From the NCBI GenBank assembly GCA_028289585.1, contig JANQPI010000020.1, positions 284,039 through 348,038 of the forward strand: a stretch of DNA of 64,000 nt. The letters are read 5' to 3'. The stretch comes from Candidatus Zixiibacteriota bacterium (GTDB lineage Bacteria > Zixibacteria > MSB-5A5 > GN15 > FEB-12). The notes below the pieces were generated by a model. It made no database searches and was not told the DNA's origin. It saw only the letters and a list, made by a program, of their open reading frames with translations. Positions 8,081-16,613 of this stretch are shown here, one piece after another. The first letter of the stretch is position 1, and each line of letters opens with the position of its first letter. The position numbers were made by a program, and so were the translations under genes.

Positions 8081-9332
8081 GCTGTACGCCCTCGCCGATT
8101 GCGATAATTTCTACGTTTCCTGTGAACGTATCTTTCAGCCGAAGTATGCCACGGTACCCGCGGTCGTCTTGTCGAACAACGATGGTTGCGTGGTTGCCTG
8201 TTCACGCGAGGTCAAAGCACTCGGCGTTGGTATCGGCGAACCGTTTTACAAATTCCGGGAGCTGTTTGAAGAACATAACGTTAAGATCTTCTCCTCCAAC
8301 TATACGCTGTACGGGGATATCTCCCGGCGGGTTATGACAACCCTTCGAAAACTGGCCGCCGAAGTGGAAATCTATTCCATCGACGAAGCATTTCTGGTGC
8401 TCATGACCAACGAAGGTCAGGAACTCGGTCGGCGTATCCGTCGCACGATCCTCAAAGACATCGGTATTTCAGTGACCATCGGTATTGGTCCCACCCGAAC
8501 ACTGGCTAAAGCCGCCGGAACGTATGCCAAAAAATGGCACAATGGTGAGCCGGTCCTCGATCTCGCGAGCCATCCTGATCCCGATGCCATCCTGGCAACA
8601 CTTCCCGTCGGAAGTATCTGGGGAGTTGGTCCCCAGACGGCGAAATGGTTGCAGCAGCGCGGCATTCTCACCGCTCTCGATCTGAAGCGAAGCGATGACG
8701 CAACGATGCGAAAGAAAGCCGGAGTTACCGGTCTGCGCACCCTGCATGAACTGCGCGGCATTCCTTGTTTGGCATCCCGTCCCCCCGAAACGCCCCGAAA
8801 AAGTATCATCTCTTCCCGATCATTCGGACGCTATGTGACCGATCTCAAAGAACTGGAGGAATCAATCGCGACGCATGCGACAACCGCTGCGGAAAAATTG
8901 CGCCGAGATCGATCGGTCGCCGGCGAAATTTGCGCGTTCATCAGAACCAACGCGCACGCCAAAATGGAACAATATGACAACTCTCGATGGATCCCCGTCC
9001 ATCCACCATCTGCGGCAACCAGTGAGCTGGTGAAAGCGGCACTTATCGCCTTACGCGAAATCTACCAGCCCGGCTATCGCTACAACAAAGCTGGAGTCAC
9101 CCTGGGGCACATTACTCCCGCTGCACAGCGCCAAACCGATATCTTCGCTCCCCGCGACATGGTCAAAGAAGAACGGATTTATCGATCCGTCGATCGTATC
9201 AATACCAAATTTGGATCGGAAACGATCCGACCAGCTTCGTGCGGGATAAAACGTTTCTGGCGGATGCGACGAGAATTCAGTTCGCCCAATTTCACCACCA
9301 ACTGGTCAGACCTGCCGGTTGCGAAACTCTAG
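8058..9332 (+). CDS. umuC: Error-prone DNA polymerase V catalytic subunit UmuC
   Basis: 424 aa Y-family translesion polymerase. Start ATG 8058 has GGGGGTGG upstream and lies inside umuD. Metal ligands: Asp14 in LADCDNFYVSCE and Asp109-Glu110 in YSIDEAF. HhH motifs follow (LPVGSIWGVGPQTAKWL) and a little-finger domain completes the normal length. Translationally coupled to umuD; the pair forms a self-contained SOS mutagenesis cassette. Confidence 0.95.
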   Translation: MSSTKPAKLYALADCDNFYVSCERIFQPKYATVPAVVLSNNDGCVVACSREVKALGVGIGEPFYKFRELFEEHNVKIFSSNYTLYGDISRRVMTTLRKLAAEVEIYSIDEAFLVLMTNEGQELGRRIRRTILKDIGISVTIGIGPTRTLAKAAGTYAKKWHNGEPVLDLASHPDPDAILATLPVGSIWGVGPQTAKWLQQRGILTALDLKRSDDATMRKKAGVTGLRTLHELRGIPCLASRPPETPRKSIISSRSFGRYVTDLKELEESIATHATTAAEKLRRDRSVAGEICAFIRTNAHAKMEQYDNSRWIPVHPPSAATSELVKAALIALREIYQPGYRYNKAGVTLGHITPAAQRQTDIFAPRDMVKEERIYRSVDRINTKFGSETIRPASCGIKRFWRMRREFSSPNFTTNWSDLPVAKL

Positions 9333-9365
9333 CCTGTCGCCTCACCCCTTACCATCCATGCACAA

Positions 9366-9392
9366 GTCATTCCGGCGAAAGCCGGAAGCCAG
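9366..9392. repeat. Dispersed palindromic repeat, single copy
   Basis: GTCATTCCGGCGAAAGCCGG followed by AAGCCAG: a diverged copy of the GTCATCCC...GGATCCAG family, between umuC and arsR. Confidence 0.7.
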
Positions 9393-9434
9393 TCCCCGTT
9401 ACCTCCCGCCCCCACACGAGTACCGAATCAATAT

Positions 9435-9458
9435 TTCGTTGTTTTGCGAAATAACGAA
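9435..9458. promoter_or_regulatory. Probable ArsR operator
   Basis: Perfect inverted repeat TTCGTT-N12-AACGAA ending 14 nt before the arsR start. It directly precedes a TATCCT -10-like hexamer (9462-9467), the usual position for repression by ArsR. Confidence 0.6.
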
Positions 9459-9472
9459 GCGTATCCTGCCGT

Positions 9473-9889
9473 ATGTTACGTACCCAAGTCCACGCGACTA
9501 ACCATTCGCTCGAACAGATCGCCGATTTCGCCCAGGCGCTGGCCGACCCGACTCGCCTACGCATCCTCCTCGCTCTCAAGAGCCAACCCCTCTGTGCCTG
9601 CCAGATCGTAGCCCTCATCGGCCTCGCCAATTCGACTGTCTCGCGGCACCTTCAGGTACTCCGCCAGGCCGGATTGATTACGTCGGAGAAACGCGGCCGC
9701 TGGGTTTGGTTTCGGCTGGTCCGTTCGGCCGACCGCCGGACAAGCAACGCGTTGCTGGCTCTGGCGTCATCCACCCCAGAGGCGAACGCCGACGCATCGG
9801 CGCTTGAAGCGATCCTGGCAGTCGATCCCGAGGTCCTCTGCCAGCGCGGGGTATCCCCGCATCCACTGCGAAAGCGGGTGAGCGAATGA
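9473..9889 (+). CDS. arsR: ArsR-family arsenite-responsive repressor
   Basis: 138 aa winged-helix regulator. [11 protein letters not shown] is followed by the metal box LCAC (Cys41, Cys43), matching the ELCVC motif of arsenite-sensing ArsR, and the recognition helix region [23 protein letters not shown] lies 5 nt before the ATG and no Shine-Dalgarno is present, fitting a leaderless transcript controlled by the adjacent operator. It overlaps acr3 by 4 nt. The C-terminal 50 residues are poorly conserved. Confidence 0.92.
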   Translation: MLRTQVHATNHSLEQIADFAQALADPTRLRILLALKSQPLCACQIVALIGLANSTVSRHLQVLRQAGLITSEKRGRWVWFRLVRSADRRTSNALLALASSTPEANADASALEAILAVDPEVLCQRGVSPHPLRKRVSE

Positions 9890-10974
9890 AAGACGTGGGG
9901 GGCTCACCCAAGCGACTCAGCTTTCTCGATCGCTACCTGACAGTCTGGATCTTCCTGGCGATGGCGATCGGTGTCGCGATTGGACATTTCTCGCCCGATA
10001 TCGCGTCGTTCTGGAATTCACTTTCGGTCGGTACGACCAACATTCCGATCGCGTTCGGTCTGATTCTGATGATGTATCCCCCACTCGCTAAAGTCCGTTA
10101 CGAGCACCTCCCCCGGGTCTTTCGCGACTGGCGTATCCTGCTGTTATCACTCGTGCAGAACTGGGTGATCGGGCCGATCCTCATGTTTGCCCTCGCCGTC
10201 CTGTTCCTGGCCGATATGCCCGAGTACATGGTCGGATTGATTCTGATCGGACTCGCGCGGTGTATCGCGATGGTGATCGTGTGGAATGATCTTGCCGACG
10301 GTGACCCCGAGTATGCGGCCGGTCTCGTCGCCTTCAATTCGATCTTCCAGATTCTCTTCTACTCGGCGTTCGCGTGGATCTTCATCACGGTTTTGCCGCC
10401 GCTGCTCGGGCTGTCGGGTGCGGTCGTCGATATCTCGATTGCCGAAATCGCCAAGTCGGTCGCGATCTATCTGGGAATTCCGTTTGCTGCCGGTATGTTG
10501 ACCCGGTTTCTGCTCGTCCGCGCCAAGGGGAAGGCCTGGTATCACGACACATTTATCCCGATCATCTCACCGCTGACACTGATCGCATTGCTCTTCACGA
10601 TCATCGTCATGTTCTCGTTAAAGGGAGAGATGATCGTCACGATTCCACTCGATGTCCTCCGCATCGCCGTACCGCTCTTGATCTACTTCGTCGTGATGTT
10701 CCTTGTCTCATTCTGGCTGTCATATCGCTTCAAAGCCGATTATCCACGGGCGACAACGCTGTCGTTCACGGCAGCATCGAACAATTTCGAACTGGCCATC
10801 GCTGTCGCGGTGGCGGTCTTCGGAATTGAATCCGGGGTTGCCTTCGCCGCGGTTATTGGACCGCTCGTCGAGGTGCCGGTGCTGATCGGTTTGGTATCCG
10901 TTGCTCGCTATTTCCAACGCACCTGGTACAGGGGGAAAGCAGGAGGAGAGCATGTCCGCAATCAACCAGCGTAA
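9886..10974 (+). CDS. acr3: ACR3-family arsenite efflux permease
   Basis: 362 aa inner-membrane protein with about ten transmembrane helices that extrudes As(III). The essential cysteine of the family is Cys126 in [16 protein letters not shown], and the conserved glutamate of the late helix is in [14 protein letters not shown] overlap with arsR and a 23-nt overlap with arsC show a tight arsR-acr3-arsC operon. Confidence 0.95.
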   Translation: MKDVGGSPKRLSFLDRYLTVWIFLAMAIGVAIGHFSPDIASFWNSLSVGTTNIPIAFGLILMMYPPLAKVRYEHLPRVFRDWRILLLSLVQNWVIGPILMFALAVLFLADMPEYMVGLILIGLARCIAMVIVWNDLADGDPEYAAGLVAFNSIFQILFYSAFAWIFITVLPPLLGLSGAVVDISIAEIAKSVAIYLGIPFAAGMLTRFLLVRAKGKAWYHDTFIPIISPLTLIALLFTIIVMFSLKGEMIVTIPLDVLRIAVPLLIYFVVMFLVSFWLSYRFKADYPRATTLSFTAASNNFELAIAVAVAVFGIESGVAFAAVIGPLVEVPVLIGLVSVARYFQRTWYRGKAGGEHVRNQPA

Positions 10975-11407
10975 GAAGGTACTGATCCTCTGCACGGGTA
11001 ACTCGTGCCGGTCGCAGATGGCCGAGGCGATCCTCCGTGACATCGCCGGCGCCGAATACGACGTCATGAGCGCCGGCACGCATCCGACCGAGGTCAACCC
11101 ACTCACCGTTCGGGCCCTGCAGGAAATCAACGTCGATACCTCGAACCTGCGAGCAAAATCGGTCAAAGCGTTCCTCGGACACCATCGCTATCACACCGTG
11201 ATGTTCGCGTGCGCCGAGGCCGAAAACGCCTGTCCGGCGATCTTTCCCTTCGCCAACACGCTCGTCAGCTGGGGATTCGACGATCCGGCTGAAGCAACGG
11301 GCTCTGACGAGGAGCGGATGGAGGTGTTCCGTCGGGTCCGCGACGAAATCCGCGGGACACTCGTCGCCTGGGTGAGCGAACAGACCCTGGCAGCCGACCC
11401 GGGCTGA
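10952..11407 (+). CDS. arsC: Arsenate reductase, LMW-phosphatase (thioredoxin-coupled) type
   Basis: 151 aa. P-loop C14-x5-R20 (CTGNSCR) and the redox pair Cys87/Cys94 (CAEAENACP) match the S. aureus-type ArsC that is re-reduced by thioredoxin; SWGFDDPA is the conserved C-terminal segment. It reduces As(V) to As(III) for export by Acr3. Start ATG 10952 has AGGAGGAG upstream and lies within the end of acr3. Confidence 0.94.
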   Translation: MSAINQRKKVLILCTGNSCRSQMAEAILRDIAGAEYDVMSAGTHPTEVNPLTVRALQEINVDTSNLRAKSVKAFLGHHRYHTVMFACAEAENACPAIFPFANTLVSWGFDDPAEATGSDEERMEVFRRVRDEIRGTLVAWVSEQTLAADPG

Positions 11408-11468
11408 TTTCGCCCTCTTCGACGCTGGAATCTGGACATCGGCGGAGTGACCTGTTTATATCGCGGTC

Positions 11469-12944
11469 ATGGCGTTTATCAAACCGCGTACCCGTCGGCG
11501 GGAGGGACGGCGTCCCGACTGGCTCGACGAAGCGACGCCTGCCAAGCAGCGCCAGACGATTCCGCAGCGGACGTTCATCGCGGCGTTTGGGATTACGATT
11601 CTTGTCACCACCGCCTGCCTGCTGCTTCCCGCCGCGACCCCGACTGGCGAACAGCTACCGTTTGTCGATGCGCTCTTCATGGCCACCTCGGCAGTCTGTG
11701 TTACTGGACTGGTCGTCGTCGATCCCGGAACTGACCTCTCCCGCTTCGGCCAGATCGTCGTCCTGATCGCATTTCAGATCGGCGGTCTTGGTATCATGAC
11801 CTACTCGACATTCTTCCTGTACATCTTTGGCCGGCGCTTATCACTGCGCGAGAACGATGCGATGGTGCAAACACTCGGCACCGGCCGGAGTCGTTCTCTC
11901 CGCGCTCTGATATGGACTGTTCTGATCGTGACCTTTTCCATCGAGGGTGTTGGTGCGCTCCTGCTCTACCCAGAGTTCGAACGCATACTCCCCACCGGCG
12001 ACGCGATCTTCGCGGCCATCTTCCATTCCGTTTCGGCATTCTGCAATTCGGGGTTCTCGCTCTGGTCGGATTCCCTCGTCCAGTTCAAGTTTGATCCGGT
12101 CGTGAACATAACCGCGATCCTCCTGATCATTTGCGGCAGTATTGGCTTCATGGTGTTTCTTGAGGCACTCGAAGGAATCCGAGCGCTCGTTCGGAGATTT
12201 CTGTACACGCGCAACAGAGAAGCGGGTGCGGTCACCCGACCACCGTTTCGCTTTTCAACGCACTCTCGAGTCGTCCTTATTTACTCATCCGTACTCATCG
12301 TGCTTGGAACTGTGGTTCTGTTGATCTTCGAATGGGATAGCACCCAGGCCGATATGACAATGCCCCAGCGGCTGCTGACGTCGTTCTTCATGGCGGTCAG
12401 TGGACGAACGGCAGGGCTGTCAACGCTCGAAGTGTCGGCGTTCACCAACGCGTCACTCTTCTTCATGATGCTCTTGATGTTTGTCGGTGGTGGTCCGGGA
12501 TCGTGTGCCGGTGGAATCAAAGTGAGTACATTCGCGGTGCTCGCCAAGACCGCCTGGTCGAAAGCCCGTGGGTATGCCGATGTCGTTTTCTACGGCCGAC
12601 GCATCCCCGGAAACGTTACCGGCGAGGCGCTGGCATTGGCGGCAATTGCGGCGTCAATGGTCGTCTTTGGGACACTCATCATGCAGATCACCGAACCGGT
12701 CGGTACACTGGACACGCTCGGTCGCGAGGAGTTTGTCGAACTGCTCTTCGAAGTAACGTCGGCCTTCGGTACGACCGGGTTGTCGATGGGGATCACGCCG
12801 AATTTGAGTACGGCCGGCAAACTCCTTATCATTTTGTTTATGTTTGTGGGGCGGCTGGGACCGCTAACTTTCGCGGTCGCGTTATCGCGACGCGGGCGTG
12901 CGGCCCAGTATCGCTACCCTGAGGGACGTCTTTCGATCGGATAA
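11469..12944 (+). CDS. TrkH/KtrB-type potassium uptake membrane subunit
   Basis: 491 aa channel-like K+ translocator with four pore repeats. Filter segments are TSAVCVTGL, SAFCNSGF, SGRTAGLST and SAFGTTGLS. A basic cytoplasmic N-tail of about 35 residues precedes the first helix. The single-RCK partner directly downstream favours a Ktr-like system over classical TrkH-TrkA. TATATC lies 6 nt before the ATG and no Shine-Dalgarno is seen, suggesting a leaderless mRNA. Confidence 0.92.
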   Translation: MAFIKPRTRRREGRRPDWLDEATPAKQRQTIPQRTFIAAFGITILVTTACLLLPAATPTGEQLPFVDALFMATSAVCVTGLVVVDPGTDLSRFGQIVVLIAFQIGGLGIMTYSTFFLYIFGRRLSLRENDAMVQTLGTGRSRSLRALIWTVLIVTFSIEGVGALLLYPEFERILPTGDAIFAAIFHSVSAFCNSGFSLWSDSLVQFKFDPVVNITAILLIICGSIGFMVFLEALEGIRALVRRFLYTRNREAGAVTRPPFRFSTHSRVVLIYSSVLIVLGTVVLLIFEWDSTQADMTMPQRLLTSFFMAVSGRTAGLSTLEVSAFTNASLFFMMLLMFVGGGPGSCAGGIKVSTFAVLAKTAWSKARGYADVVFYGRRIPGNVTGEALALAAIAASMVVFGTLIMQITEPVGTLDTLGREEFVELLFEVTSAFGTTGLSMGITPNLSTAGKLLIILFMFVGRLGPLTFAVALSRRGRAAQYRYPEGRLSIG

Positions 12945-12950
12945 CAACGT

Positions 12951-13616
12951 ATGGCAAAACGCACGTTCGGCATCATCGGCATGAGTTCATTCGGCTACTA
13001 TCTCGCGTTGGAACTGGCCCGTTCGAATCACGAAGTGATGGTGATCGACATCGATGAGGCAAAAGTCGACGATATCAAAGACTACGTTTCCAAAGCGCTG
13101 GTCGCCGATGCCGCCGATCGCGAGACCTTGCAGGAACTTGAATTTCACAAACTCGATGTAGTGGTCGTGTCCCTTGGCACGTCGGTCGAAACGTCGATCC
13201 TCGCCACGCTCTATCTCAGGGAACTCGGAGCGAAAGAGATCATGGTGAAATCGATCACCGAGGATCAGGGACGTATTGTCGACAAAATCGGTGCCGACCA
13301 TGTCATCTTCCCCGAGCGGGACATGGCGATGCGTACCGCGCTTTCGTTGCGCTATCCGAATGTGCTCGAGCAGATTTCAATCGGCGGTGATATGCAGATC
13401 GTTGAAATCGCGGTGCCAGATTCATTCATTGACAAGACCCTCGCCGATCTCGATCTGCGTAAGGATCTTGAGATCCAGGTATTGCTAATCAAAGCAAAGG
13501 CGCTTGACCGTCACGCGGTCATGCCGACTTCGACACGGCATTTCAAATCCGACGATATGATCGTGATTCTCGGCACGATGGACGCGATCGAGAGCTTCCA
13601 GAAGAAGTACTGCTAG
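12951..13616 (+). CDS. TrkA/KtrA-type RCK regulatory subunit
   Basis: 221 aa cytoplasmic gating subunit with RCK_N (Rossmann) and RCK_C domains, 6 nt after the potassium channel gene. The dinucleotide motif is GMSSFG instead of the usual GxGxxG: the middle glycine is serine, so nucleotide preference may differ. The acidic end of strand 2 (VIDIDEAK) and VVVVSLGTSVETS are family-typical. Together with the upstream gene it forms a K+ uptake system. Confidence 0.9.
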   Translation: MAKRTFGIIGMSSFGYYLALELARSNHEVMVIDIDEAKVDDIKDYVSKALVADAADRETLQELEFHKLDVVVVSLGTSVETSILATLYLRELGAKEIMVKSITEDQGRIVDKIGADHVIFPERDMAMRTALSLRYPNVLEQISIGGDMQIVEIAVPDSFIDKTLADLDLRKDLEIQVLLIKAKALDRHAVMPTSTRHFKSDDMIVILGTMDAIESFQKKYC

Positions 13617-13623
13617 GCACAGT

Positions 13624-14436
13624 GTGACCGAGTCTCCCGAGCCGATTCGGCGAACCTATACCGTCCCGGAACTCTACGATATAGCGTTCGACTATCGGGA
13701 TGTCGACGGTGAGTGTGACTTCATGCTTTCCGTTGCCGACCACCTCCGGCCCGAAAAGGTGCACAGCACCCTGGAACTCGCCTGCGGCCCGGCGTACCAC
13801 ACGCGGGTGCTGGCCAAGCGCGGTTTGACGGCCAACGGTCTTGATCTGATGCCTGAAATGTGCGCGTACACACGGATGCTGATCGCCGAGGAGATGCTGA
13901 CCGCTAACATCATTGAAGCGGATATGCGAAGCTTCACGACCGAGCGTAAGTACGACTTCGCGTTCAACCTTATTTGCTCGATCAACCATCTGCTGACCAA
14001 CGACGACATCGTTGCGCATCTGCACGCCGTTGCCGACGCTCTCACCAATGGCGGTATCTACCACATTCAAACGGCGCATCCGAAAGAGCTCTGGGCATCG
14101 TCCGACGACGACAACTATAGCAAACCGGAATGGACCGCCGAGCGCGATGGGCTGACCGTTACGTGCGAGTGGGGCAAAGAAGATCTTGGATTCGATCCAA
14201 TCAGTGAGGTCGATGAGTTTGTCGTGCGGTTCACCGTAACGTCGCAGGGAGAAACGCGGAGTTACAAGTCGGTCGAGCGGATGCGGCGATTGTCATATCA
14301 GACGTTTCGGGCGCTGGTTGCACAGAGCGGTCGTTTCGAGATCGCCGCGGAGTATGGCGATTATGCCGACGATGTCCCGTTTGATCTTAGCGATGCTTCG
14401 GGTCGGTATCTCTGTTTCCTGCGCAAGGTTAGATAA
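13624..14436 (+). CDS. Class I SAM-dependent methyltransferase
   Basis: 270 aa from GTG 13624, 7 nt after the ktrA-like gene. SAM-binding motif I is LELACGPAYHTRVLAKRG (about residues 56-73), followed by GLDLMPEM and the post-motif region DFAFNLICSINHLL. Substrate unknown; the fold only supports small-molecule or protein methylation. It probably shares the potassium operon transcript, without an obvious functional link. Confidence 0.8.
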   Translation: MTESPEPIRRTYTVPELYDIAFDYRDVDGECDFMLSVADHLRPEKVHSTLELACGPAYHTRVLAKRGLTANGLDLMPEMCAYTRMLIAEEMLTANIIEADMRSFTTERKYDFAFNLICSINHLLTNDDIVAHLHAVADALTNGGIYHIQTAHPKELWASSDDDNYSKPEWTAERDGLTVTCEWGKEDLGFDPISEVDEFVVRFTVTSQGETRSYKSVERMRRLSYQTFRALVAQSGRFEIAAEYGDYADDVPFDLSDASGRYLCFLRKVR

Positions 14437-14443
14437 CTCAGTG

Positions 14444-14486
14444 CCCCACCCTTCGGGTGGGGTAAGGGGCAGGCCGGAGGCCTGCC
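14444..14486. repeat. Two strong hairpins after the methyltransferase
   Basis: CCCCACCC-TTC-GGGTGGGG (14444-14462) and GGCAGGCC-GGA-GGCCTGCC (14468-14486). Both recur together at 44292-44334, so they belong to a dispersed repeat family. The first may also act as a terminator. Confidence 0.75.
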
Positions 14487-14517
14487 GCCCACTCTCACTG
14501 GAAGTCTCCGCGCTTGT

Positions 14518-14577
14518 GTCATCCCGGCGAAAGCCGGGATCCAGCTATCCGTCATCTCCGCGCAGGCGGGGATCCAG
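14518..14577. repeat. Two tandem palindromic repeats overlapping the hldD 3' end
   Basis: Copy 1 at 14518-14544 (arms TCCCGGC/GCCGGGA) and copy 2 at 14551-14577 (arms CCGC/GCGG), both of the GTCATC...GATCCAG family. Copy 2 contains the hldD stop codon and last seven sense codons. Confidence 0.8.
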
Positions 14578-15547
14578 CTTCCCGGCCTAGCCACGATTCA
14601 ACATACCGCTTCACGCCATCCTCAATCGATAGAAACGGCTCGTCGTAGCCCGCGGCGCGAAGTTTCGTCAGGTCCGCCTCGGTATGATATTGATACCGGT
14701 CGCGAATCGCCGCCGGCATATCCACATATTCAATAGACACCGGCCGGTCCATGGCAGCGAATAACGCCGCCGCGAGATCGTTCCATGTTCGCGCCTGGCC
14801 GGTGCCGCAATTGAACAACCCGTTGATCTCCGGATGGTCCATGAAAAAGAGCGACACTGCGACAGCATCGTCGATGTAAATGAAATCTCGATCCTGCTCA
14901 CCGTCGGCAAAATCAGGATGATGAGATCGGAACAGTTGTAGTTTCTCTGTCTCAAGCACCTGTCCATACGCCTTATTAACCATCGAGCGCATGGCACCTT
15001 TGTGGTCTTCACGGGGCCCGTAGACATTGAAGTACTTTAGACCAACAACCGAATCGAGCAGCCCATTCTTCAATGCCCACAGGTCGAACTTCTGCTTCGA
15101 TTGCCCATACGGATTGAGCGGCTGATACCCGGGCGTGTTGTCATCACTGTCTGAATAGCCGAGGGCTCCGTCGCCGTAGGTCGCGGCGCTCGATGCATAC
15201 ACAAACCGCGCCCCCGTCTCAAGCGCCCACGTGCAGAGATCGCGCGTATACTGATAGTTATTGTCGTTAAGATAAGCGAGGTCCATCTCGGTCGTTGAAC
15301 TGCACGCACCCATGTGCAGCACCGCCTTTGCGGCTGGTTCCTGTCCGGAGAGAACACGTTTGCGGAAGGTCATCTTGTCGACCAGTTCACGATAGCACAG
15401 ATCGACAATATTGCGTCGACGAGCCTCGCTATCGGCGTGATCAACGATAACGATATCGTCGACGCCGCGCGCATTCAACGCCGCAACGATATTGCTGCCG
15501 ATAAATCCGGCCCCACCTGTAACGATTGTCGACCGATTCTCGCTCAT
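14552..15547 (-). CDS. hldD: ADP-L-glycero-D-manno-heptose 6-epimerase
   Basis: 331 aa extended SDR enzyme making ADP-L-glycero-heptose for LPS inner core. NADP-binding TGGAGFIGS (10-18), catalytic Ser119/120 region SSAATYG, Tyr147 and Lys151 in NPYGQSKQ. The final residues GSPPARR and the stop are encoded by a dispersed palindromic repeat, so the native C-terminus was replaced or extended. TAGAGT lies 7 nt before the start and there is no Shine-Dalgarno, consistent with a leaderless mRNA. It implies an LPS-bearing outer membrane. Confidence 0.95.
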   Translation of the reverse strand: MSENRSTIVTGGAGFIGSNIVAALNARGVDDIVIVDHADSEARRRNIVDLCYRELVDKMTFRKRVLSGQEPAAKAVLHMGACSSTTEMDLAYLNDNNYQYTRDLCTWALETGARFVYASSAATYGDGALGYSDSDDNTPGYQPLNPYGQSKQKFDLWALKNGLLDSVVGLKYFNVYGPREDHKGAMRSMVNKAYGQVLETEKLQLFRSHHPDFADGEQDRDFIYIDDAVAVSLFFMDHPEINGLFNCGTGQARTWNDLAAALFAAMDRPVSIEYVDMPAAIRDRYQYHTEADLTKLRAAGYDEPFLSIEDGVKRYVESWLGREAGSPPARR

Positions 15548-15587
15548 CTGCTAAACTCTAGACCTCAGGAGGGAAAGACACTGCGTG

Positions 15588-16430
15588 TCAAACGTCCATC
15601 CGTTCGACGCAACCGGCGATCAGATCGCGGAGTTTGGGCTCCGTTTTCGATGCCGTCCCGATGACATCATCGAGCGAGCAGGGGTGCATGTTATCCGGCA
15701 GCCCCATATCGGTGATAATCGAAAACGCCAGGATGCGGTTCTTCTGATGATGCGCCGTGATCACCTCTGGTACCGTCGACATGCCGACCGCGTCGGCACC
15801 GAAGCCACGCAACATCCGATACTCGGCCGCGGTCTCGAGACACGGGCCGGTCAGACCGACGTAGACACCTTCCTGCATCCGCAGTCCCTGCTCGATCGCG
15901 ACCGCTTTCGCCATCGCGAGATACTTGCGGTTGTACACTTCATACATGTCCGGAAAACGATCACCCCAGCTGTCGTCGTTAGGACCGATCAGCGGGTTGC
16001 CCGGGAAGAAATTGATGTGGTCCTTGATCAGCATGATATCGCCGGCGACAAAATTCGGATTCATCCCCCCAGCGGCGTTGGAAACAACGAGCGTCTCCAT
16101 GCCGAGCTTCTTCATTACCCGAACCGGAAACGCAATCTGCTGGAATGAGTAGCCCTCGTAGAAGTGGAACCGCCCCTGCATTGCGACGACGTCTTTGCCG
16201 CGTAGCTTGCCAAACAGCAGTCGCCCGGCGTGCGACTCGACGGTCGAGACCGGAAAGTGCGGAATCGTCTCGTAGCCAACCGTCCCGGTCATTTCTATAC
16301 CGTCGACCAACGACCCCAGACCGGTACCGAGAATAATGCCGACTTTGGGGGTGCTGTCGATTGTCTTACGGATATGGGCAACCGCTTCGTCGAGCTGCTT
16401 GTGAATCTCATCCCATGTCTGAATCGCCAT
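15588..16430 (-). CDS. Purine nucleoside phosphorylase, trimeric (family 2) type
   Basis: 280 aa enzyme cleaving purine nucleosides with phosphate. Start ATG 16428-16430 is preceded by AAGGAG. Phosphate site GTGLGS (35-40), GRFHFYEGYS, purine site Glu199 (GPCLET), Met217 and Asp241 (SIITDMG). These align with human PNP E201, M219 and N243 at a constant offset of two, so the base-specificity Asn is Asp here. It lies after divIVA on the same strand, separated by a terminator. Confidence 0.92.
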   Translation of the reverse strand: MAIQTWDEIHKQLDEAVAHIRKTIDSTPKVGIILGTGLGSLVDGIEMTGTVGYETIPHFPVSTVESHAGRLLFGKLRGKDVVAMQGRFHFYEGYSFQQIAFPVRVMKKLGMETLVVSNAAGGMNPNFVAGDIMLIKDHINFFPGNPLIGPNDDSWGDRFPDMYEVYNRKYLAMAKAVAIEQGLRMQEGVYVGLTGPCLETAAEYRMLRGFGADAVGMSTVPEVITAHHQKNRILAFSIITDMGLPDNMHPCSLDDVIGTASKTEPKLRDLIAGCVERMDV

Positions 16431-16553
16431 GCCGGATAGCTCCTTGTCGCTCGCGGCCACATTCTGCCGCGCACCTGAGTCACATCGTACTTGGCGAAAG
16501 CATAGGGAGATATTAGGAGTGGCGAAAGCGGATTGACCTCCCAAAAAGAACAC

Positions 16554-16585
16554 GGCGGACTCCCGCAATAGGTGGGGAGCCCGCC
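16554..16585 (-). terminator. Intrinsic terminator after divIVA
   Basis: Stem GGCGG-A-CTCCC pairs with GGGAG-C-CCGCC across an 11-nt loop; on the minus strand it is followed by TTCTTTTT. It ends the yggS-divIVA transcript before the purine nucleoside phosphorylase gene. Confidence 0.8.
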
Positions 16586-16613
16586 GGAGAGTTCGGCAGG
16601 AGGCCGGAAGCCG

